Below are positions 57,700-64,000 of a DNA stretch of 64,000 bases, piece by piece. The notes below the pieces were generated by a model. It had not been told where the DNA came from and made no database searches. It was given only the letters and a program-made list of their open reading frames with translations. The stretch is from positions 2,581,701 through 2,645,700 of the forward strand of contig OX387603.1 in the NCBI GenBank assembly GCA_947568835.1. Reading direction: 5' to 3'. Source of the stretch: Protonemura montana (lineage: Eukaryota; Arthropoda; Insecta; Plecoptera; Nemouridae). The translations under genes were made by a program, and so were the position numbers. Each line of letters begins with the position of its first letter. Within the stretch, counting starts at the first letter, position 1.

Positions 57700-59250
57700 T
57701 AGGACAAACCAGGCGTTCTTGATTGCACTGGGTTAACTGGGTTAACTTCACTGATATCAAATAACCTGGATAGAGCATAGGATCCAGCCAGCTGATCTCA
57801 AATAACCTGGATAGAGCATATGATCCAGCCAGCTGATCTCAAATAACCTGGATAGAGCATAGGATCCAGCCAGCTGATCTCAAATAACCTGGATAGAGCA
57901 TAGGATCCAGCCAGCTGATCTCAAATAACCTGGATAGAGCATAGGATCCAGCCAGCTGATCTCAAATAACCTGGATAGAGCATAGGATCCAGCCAGCTGA
58001 TCTCAAATAACCTGGATAGAGCATAGGATCCAGCAAGCTGATCTCAAATAACCTGGATAGAGCATAGGATCCAGCAAGCTGATATAAAATAACCTGGATA
58101 GAGCATAGGATCCAGCAAGCTGATATCAAATAACCTGGATAGAGCATAGGATCCAGCTAGCTGATCTCAAATAACCTGGATAGAGCATAGGATCCAGCAA
58201 GCTGATATAAAATAACCTGGATAGAGCATAGGATCCAGCAAGCTGATATCAAATAACCTGGATAGAGCATATGATCCAGCCAGCTGATCTCAAATAACCT
58301 GGATAGAGCATATGATCCAGCCAGCTGATCTCAAATAACCTGGATAGAGCATATGATCCAGCCAGCTGATCTCAAATAACCTGGATAGAGCATAGGATCC
58401 AGCCAGCTGATCTCAAATAACCTGGATAGAGCATAGGATCCAGCCAGCTGATCTCAAATAACCTGGATAGAGCATAGGATCCAGCTAGCTGATCTCAAAT
58501 AACCTGGATAGAGCATAGGATCCAGCAAGCTGATATCAAATAACCTGGATAGAGCATAGGATCCAGCTAGCTGATCTTAAATAACCTGGATAGAGCATAG
58601 GATCCAGCAAGCTGATATAAAATAACCTGGATAGCGCATAGGATCCAGCAAGCTGATATCAAATAACCTGGATAGAGCATAGGATCCAGCCAGCTGATCT
58701 CAAATAACCTGGATAGAGCATAGGATCCAGCCAGCTGATCTCAAATAACCTGGATAGAGCATAGGATCCAGCAAGCTGATCTCAAATAACCTGGATAGAG
58801 CATACGATCTAGCCAGCTAATCTCAAATAACCTGGATAGAGCATAGGATCCAGCCAGCTGATCTCAAATAACCTGGATAGAACATAGGATCCAGCCAGCT
58901 GATCTCAAATAACCCGGATAGAGCATAGGATCCAGTCAGCTGATATCAAATAACCTGGATAGAGCATAGGATCCAGTCAGCTGATAATAATTAAAGTCAG
59001 GCAATCCATTGCTGGCAACAGATAGGAGTCCCTAAATCATTGGTGTCCATGTGATTTCAATGTTAATTTTAGAGTTTTTGAAACAAGTTAACCAAAAATT
59101 TTGGTCATTGAAGAGGCGGAAAATAAGAAAACCAGCGACGAAAACACTTAAAATAGCACGGCTTCTTCGAGAAAACTCACAATCAGTTTCTCACAAGATG
59201 GCGACCTTGGCTTTAAAGTCAAACCATAGCAACTGTTATCCATGTAATTT
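57700..59250 (-). mobile_element. Mobile element with 41-bp array, about thirty units
   Basis: Array at 57745-58995 in the opposite orientation to the copy at 2394 (CTGGATAGAGCATAGGATCC). The conserved flank follows at 58990-59240, with CAATCCATTGCTGGCAACAG, CCCTAAATC and TTTTAGAGTTTTTGAAAC. It is the longest array of the family here. Confidence 0.88.
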
Positions 59251-59811
59251 GAGAAGCTACTTCTAATGCAGCCTGCAGTTGGCTGTTGGGTGCAGAATGT
59301 TTGCTTCCTGGTTTCAAACCCAGGATCGAACCTCGGAATTCCACCCCGAGAGTTCGCCACGAGTTGGCGCGATGCTTGATAAGTTGTCGGTTACAGCGGC
59401 AGACCTTCTCGACTCTTCGAGGAACGCAAGCGAAACTTATCGATAGTTTCAACTCGACTTGCTGAGCATAGATCTGTGAGGGGAACTAGTTGGTGCCGTC
59501 TTCTGCATCACTTGACTGGCAGCCCAAGATGGGTCTCTGATCATACCATACAGTGTTGCCGTCCGAAGCTGCTCGGTGTTCTAGCCAAGCAACTCGCATT
59601 GTTGCCATTTTGCGTACTTGATTTGTGTCAATGTCCGCAAAAGCAAATATCATTTCTTAACAAACTTGAATGTGTTAGGCTGATGTAGTGACATTATAAA
59701 AATACATTCCATTCACGATATTTAAGCAGTTTTTAAGTTCACAGCAATAAACCTAGATGCAAATCTATGCTATCGTTGAAATAAATGACGTCTATTATAA
59801 GTTGATTGTTT

Positions 59812-59945
59812 TTAGACTCCTGTCTACTTGATGTAAACTTAGCACTAGTTTTAACAAAAACTATTTCAACTGGGTTTTCAATGCTAAGTGAAGAACAACT
59901 GAATTTCCCAACGTTTTGTAACTTGTACCTGTTACTTTATCAAGG
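59812..59945 (+). mobile_element. Single arm of the foldback element at 43.0 kb
   Basis: CTACTTGATGTAAACTTAGC, AACTGGGTTTTCAATGCTAA and CCAACGTTTTGTAACTTG repeat the left arm at 43012-43115. The second arm is absent. Confidence 0.85.
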
Positions 59946-59959
59946 GTACGAGCAGTCCT

Positions 59960-61465
59960 GACAATTTTCCAATAACAAAAGAACCACATAAAATTGTAAC
60001 AATTACCGAGTTCAAGCTTCCTAAATGCAACTAAATAAAATAATCAGGGTCAATAACTCAAAAACTAATGTATTTTGTATTTTCTGAAATAAAGTCCACA
60101 TAGTCTAATGGGTTTTACAAGTTATTCAAGTGAATGGTCATCGAGCTCGGTCGTCTTATGAACGCATGGAAGTGTCCGTGAGCTGCGTTTGGCATCGACA
60201 CAAAGTTGTCGATCATTTCAACTATCGACCAGACAATAAGTTAATGGCAGTTTACTGCGAGCGAGCGAGCGACTGAAATTGTTCTCGGCTGGCACGGCTT
60301 GATGAAAACCAAGCAAGTCATTAAGCCATAATGTCCCGTGACTGGGATGTCGAGCACCCGCGACGGGAGGACGACGGTAAGACAATAAAATAATATCTTT
60401 TCTAAATTGAGAAGACGCGTCTAATAAATTGCTAGAGCTTTCAATCAATTTGCAAAACCCTTTCTCCGTGAAAACGTTTCACAAAACAAAAAAACCGGGC
60501 GGCTTTTTATTTTTAAACGTAAGGGATGATTGTTTTGATAAAAATTATAAACAAGCAAAGCACGAGAGAGACAGAGAGACGAAGACTTGTCTTTTGTTTG
60601 CGTCGAGTTTGCATTGCTTAGTGTGAAAAGTGAGATGCACGACGTCTTGGATCTTATTTACGCAGATGCAAAGGAGACGGGAAAACGCCGTGAAACGCGG
60701 AGAGCGGAAAAGCCGAGAAGATGAAGAAGGGAGGTACAGAGAGGATGAAAAGCAATTTCCGATCCGCTAGAATGTATTCAACGGCGAGAGAAAAGCGTGG
60801 AAAAAGGGGAAAATGTAAGAGTGGCATCGGAATGGACGAAACCGGAAAATCTCATTGTTTTTCGACTAAAATGCATTCTGTCTTGAGATGCTCGGTTGTC
60901 TGTTCTCAATGAGCCTTGTCTGGAAGCGTGCCACTGCTGCGGTCGTCGAAGAGTGCGTGTGAAGGTTTCATTTGACACATACGCACTTTGTTCGGCACGT
61001 TTCTAAACGTAAACCGTACCAACGCGTAGATTAATGCACAGAAATGATGTTGGAAGGTTTAATATTTGTCTGTCCTCTTCTCCGCAGTCTTCCTTGAGCG
61101 AAACAGACAAAGATCCCGGCGTCTTCTATCAAGCGATTCAGACACATAAGTTTAACATCACTGTTGCAATGCACATGCATTTTTAAATCTAATCTCAGAT
61201 TCACTCAGACGAGTGTCCCGGTCTCTGATAGCAACTAGAAGTACAATCGTTATGTTAACCGTGTTATTAGAGTGGTAACACGACTTCACTGGGATGCCAG
61301 CAGGCGTCGAGGTGATGAATTGAGCATCTCTGGGACACCGGCGATCTCACGCCGACACGCGTGATAAAACATTAAAATGCAATCTTACACGCGGGTGATG
61401 GCCGTGGATTTACCAAAACAGTCAGAGACATGCGAAGAAACGAAACGATGCAGCTTGATTTCATA
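59960..61465. other. Unclassified sequence
   Basis: No PTB RRM1 exon was found on the minus strand and no repeat family was recognised. Confidence 0.4.
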
Positions 61466-61469
61466 TGGT

Positions 61470-62240
61470 GCCGTGTAAAGCCGATCTCAAATAACCTGGA
61501 TAGGGCATAGGATCCAGTCAGCTGATCTCAAATAACCTGGTTAGAGCATAGGATCCAGCCAGCTGATCTCAAATAACCTGGATAGAGCATAGGATCCAGC
61601 CAGCTGATCTCAAATAACCTGGTTAGAGCATAGGATCCAGCCAGCTGATCTCAAATAACCTGGATAGAGCATAGGATCCAGCCAGCTGATCTCAAATAAC
61701 CTGGATAGAGCATAGGATCCAGCCAGCTGATCTCAAATAACCTGGATAGAGCATAGGATCCAGCCAGCTGATCTCAAATAACCTGAATAGAGCATAGGAT
61801 CCAGTGAGCTAATCTCAAATAACCTGGATAGAGCATAGGATCCAGCCAGCTGATCTCAAATAACCTGGATAGAGCATAGGATCCAGCCAGCTGATCTCAA
61901 ATAACCTGGATAGAGCATAGGATCCAGTCAGCTGATCTCAAATAACCTGGATATAGCATAGGATCCAGCCAGCTGATCAAAATTGAAGTCAGACAAGCCA
62001 TTGTTGGCAACAGGTAAAAGTCTCTAAATCCAATTAAAATCTAATTTTAGTGTTTTTGAAAAACATTTTCAACCAATATTGATCGTTTAAATGGTGAAAA
62101 CTATGAAAACCACAAAAACTACCAACGAAAACACTTCAAATCCAAATCAGAAAATCAGAAAATCGAAAATCAGGACCACGATGGCGGCATTGGCTGAGAA
62201 GTCTCTCCATGGCAACCGCTATCCAGAGCTTACCTCTCGA
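61470..62240 (-). mobile_element. Mobile element with 41-bp array, about twelve units
   Basis: Array at 61480-61978, then the conserved flank (AAGCCATTGTTGGCAACAGG, TCTCTAAATCC, TTTTAGTGTTTTTGAAA) to about 62220, ending near CATGGCAACCGCTATCCAG, which matches CATAGCAACTGTTATCCATG at the end of the 59.2-kb copy. Two copies thus define one element end. Confidence 0.85.
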
Positions 62241-62249
62241 AAGATATCG

Positions 62250-63600
62250 AGCCCGGGCTGTGGGTCGCACCCTCTATCGCCAGTGCCACCAACATCGGAG
62301 CAAAAGGTAAGGTGGTATCCCGTAAATAAGTAATGAGCGTGTGTAATGGCACCATACATCAGGTGTGCCCGGTAATGAGCATAACATAGAAGCAGTGAGA
62401 GTCCGGGAGCAGCGTACCGTGGCTATCCCCGGCGATTGGACTGAATAAGTAACGAGCTAGTAGAGGAACCAAGATCTAGGGGTGATGCTGGGGTCCATGC
62501 ATCACTGCGTGGAGGACGCCGGCGAGGTGGTAGAGGGGGTTTGACTATGAACGGGTAGTGAGCGATTGGAGAGAATCGAATGGGGTTTGCTGGTGTTTTT
62601 TTTTGTCGCGTCGAGGGTTAATAGCACCGAGCAGCGAATTACTTATCGTATTTAAGATTGAACCAATACAGAAGCGGCAACAGATCTCTTTAGTGAGCTT
62701 TTGATGCAAATGGAAACCAAATCACTGAAGCACATCTTAATAACGGACTTTCTCAAGAATACTAAGAATAATGGCGGATGTTAAATGCACGTTTAAACTT
62801 TAGAAGATTGTTACAGTGTGAGTGTGGAACTTGTGAGCACAATTTCGGAAAATGTGATCAACTATTGGACATACTTGACCGAACAAAGCATTATTTGCAG
62901 TAGTAATTTGTGTAAGAAAAGTGGGGTAGCGGTAGCACCTGGCACAGGAAGGGGGAATTCTTCTGGCGCTAGCGTAGAAAACAAACTTCGCTTCGCTCGC
63001 TGATTCTCATTCGACAGAGAACGTTTGAACTGGGAACGCACTTTGGCACGCGCGTGTCCCAAGCGTGCGTGCGCAACCGAAGCCAGCGACAGTTTGCACA
63101 AAACAACTTGAGAGAATTCAACAAGTAAACTCGCACATTTCTAACGTAAACTCCGTTCGTGAACTTTTCGAACCATTAGCGACACGTTATTCTCGCAAAC
63201 ACCGCGTCGTGAAAGTGTCAAAATAGGCACGGAAATTATAGTAATCAGGTGCCCGAATAGATCGATTCACGAGGGTGGGACGCATTGAAACGAATTGAAA
63301 AGTTAGTGCGCGGTTCGATCCCCGATTGAGGTGGAAATCGAACGACGACCTGTCACGCAGCCCTGTGATAACGTAACACAGGGCGATCGACCTAACACTG
63401 TCACTTCTCTTCAATCAAATACAAAACTCTCGCGTGATTGGCGATTAAATAACATGACATTGGAACTTTCAGCCTGTTTATTCCACTAGCTTCCGGGAAG
63501 AATATATAGATGCCAATACATCATAACGCTCGTCTGCAAGATATTGAAAAAATTCACAAAATGCCGTTCATTTTTCCTCGTTTGGGAGCAAAAATTAACC
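62250..63600. other. Unclassified sequence
   Basis: No exon or repeat family recognised. GGTTCGATCCCC near 63310 resembles a tRNA B box, but no matching A box or stem was seen. Confidence 0.35.
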
Positions 63601-63604
63601 CAAA

Positions 63605-63955
63605 AAAGCGCCCTGTCACGGAATGTCCAGCACAAAAGCGACAGCGAGTTTCCGCTCCTTTGCGTGGAGCAAAACAAGCGCCCTGTCACGGAATGTCCAG
63701 CACAGAGGCGACGGCGAGTGTCCGCTCCTTTGCGTGGAGCGAAACAAGCGCCCTGTCACGGAATGTCCAGCACAGAGGCGACGGCGAGTGTCCGCTCCTT
63801 TGCGTGGAGCGAAACAAGCGCCCTGTCACGGAATGTCCAGCACAGAGGCGACGGCGAGTGTCCGCTCCTTTGCGAGGAGCGAAACAAGCGCCCTGTCACG
63901 GAATGTCCAGCACAGAGGCGACGGCGAGTGTCCACTCCTTTGCGTGGAGCAAATT
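63605..63955. repeat. 70-bp tandem array, five units
   Basis: TCCGCTCCTTTGCG recurs at 63651, 63721, 63791 and 63861 (63931 with one change), exactly 70 apart. The unit also has CTGTCACGGAATGTCCAGCA and CAGAGGCGACGGCGA. Because 70 is not a multiple of three and the unit has few stops, two overlapping plus-strand frames of 154 and 115 codons stay open; they are not genes. Confidence 0.95.
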
Positions 63956-64000
63956 ACACGGCCGACTTGACTGATTTGGCCAACTTAGCACGAACCTACT

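Noticed and set aside
57690-57740. Peptide TNQAFL resembling the RRM1 motif KNQAF of PTB
   Set aside because: It is on the plus strand, opposite to the gene, with a stop just upstream and no other RRM1 sequence.
57745-58995. CRISPR-like array
   Set aside because: Units are contiguous 41-bp repeats without unique spacers, in eukaryotic DNA.
62091-62300. Plus-strand open frame ending at a good GTAAGG donor
   Set aside because: Its first half is the flank of the 41-bp-array element; no homology and no partner exon.
63510-63974. Overlapping 154- and 115-codon frames with repeating peptides
   Set aside because: They are read-through of a 70-bp tandem repeat in different frames.

Overview
The window looks like nuclear DNA of an arthropod, probably not a typical insect. 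The evidence is spliceosomal introns, two brachyurin/chymotrypsin-like S1 protease genes, and a PTB-family gene whose C-terminal RRMs read like arthropod hephaestus. The species was not identified. Coding sequence is a small part of the window; most of it is introns full of repeats.

Layout. (1) 221-2119 (+): the 3' five exons of a compact S1 protease gene whose signal-peptide exon lies before the window. (2) 3723-23924 (+): a complete six-exon paralogue with the same intron positions and phases. Its introns have swollen to 10.9 kb and 7.4 kb. It has lost the Arg at the activation site and the catalytic Asp102 (now Asn), so it encodes a probable pseudoprotease. (3) 23925-26713: an intergenic region (or 3' UTRs) between converging genes. 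(4) 26714-53882 (-): the last twelve coding exons (RRM2 to C-terminus, 434 codons plus stop) of a polypyrimidine-tract-binding protein gene. They include a 34-nt frame-shifting exon at exactly the position of the 34-nt autoregulatory exon of vertebrate PTBP1/PTBP2. RRM1 and the 5' end were not found and probably lie beyond the window. (5) 53883-64000: upstream intron or 5' flank of that gene, almost all repeats.

Repeats. The most distinctive family is a SINE whose head derives from 5S rRNA and carries box A, the intermediate element and box C. In several copies a 91-bp module containing this whole internal promoter is repeated in tandem (1, 3, 6, 1 and 4 copies). Other elements are: a tandem 4.3-kb duplication (two full copies and one partial) carrying a 5'-truncated non-LTR retrotransposon nested in that SINE; a roughly 290-bp satellite; arrays of 41-, 70- and 71-bp units; a family of mobile elements with an internal 41-bp array; several foldback elements; and a 1-kb palindrome nested inside a 2.3-kb element with long terminal inverted repeats. 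A G32 run and other poly-G/poly-C tracts also occur.

The two proteases are a tandem duplicate pair, one apparently active and one apparently inactive. The PTB gene is unrelated to them and converges on the second one. All exon boundaries were worked out by hand from splice signals, reading frame and family resemblance; no transcript evidence was available.
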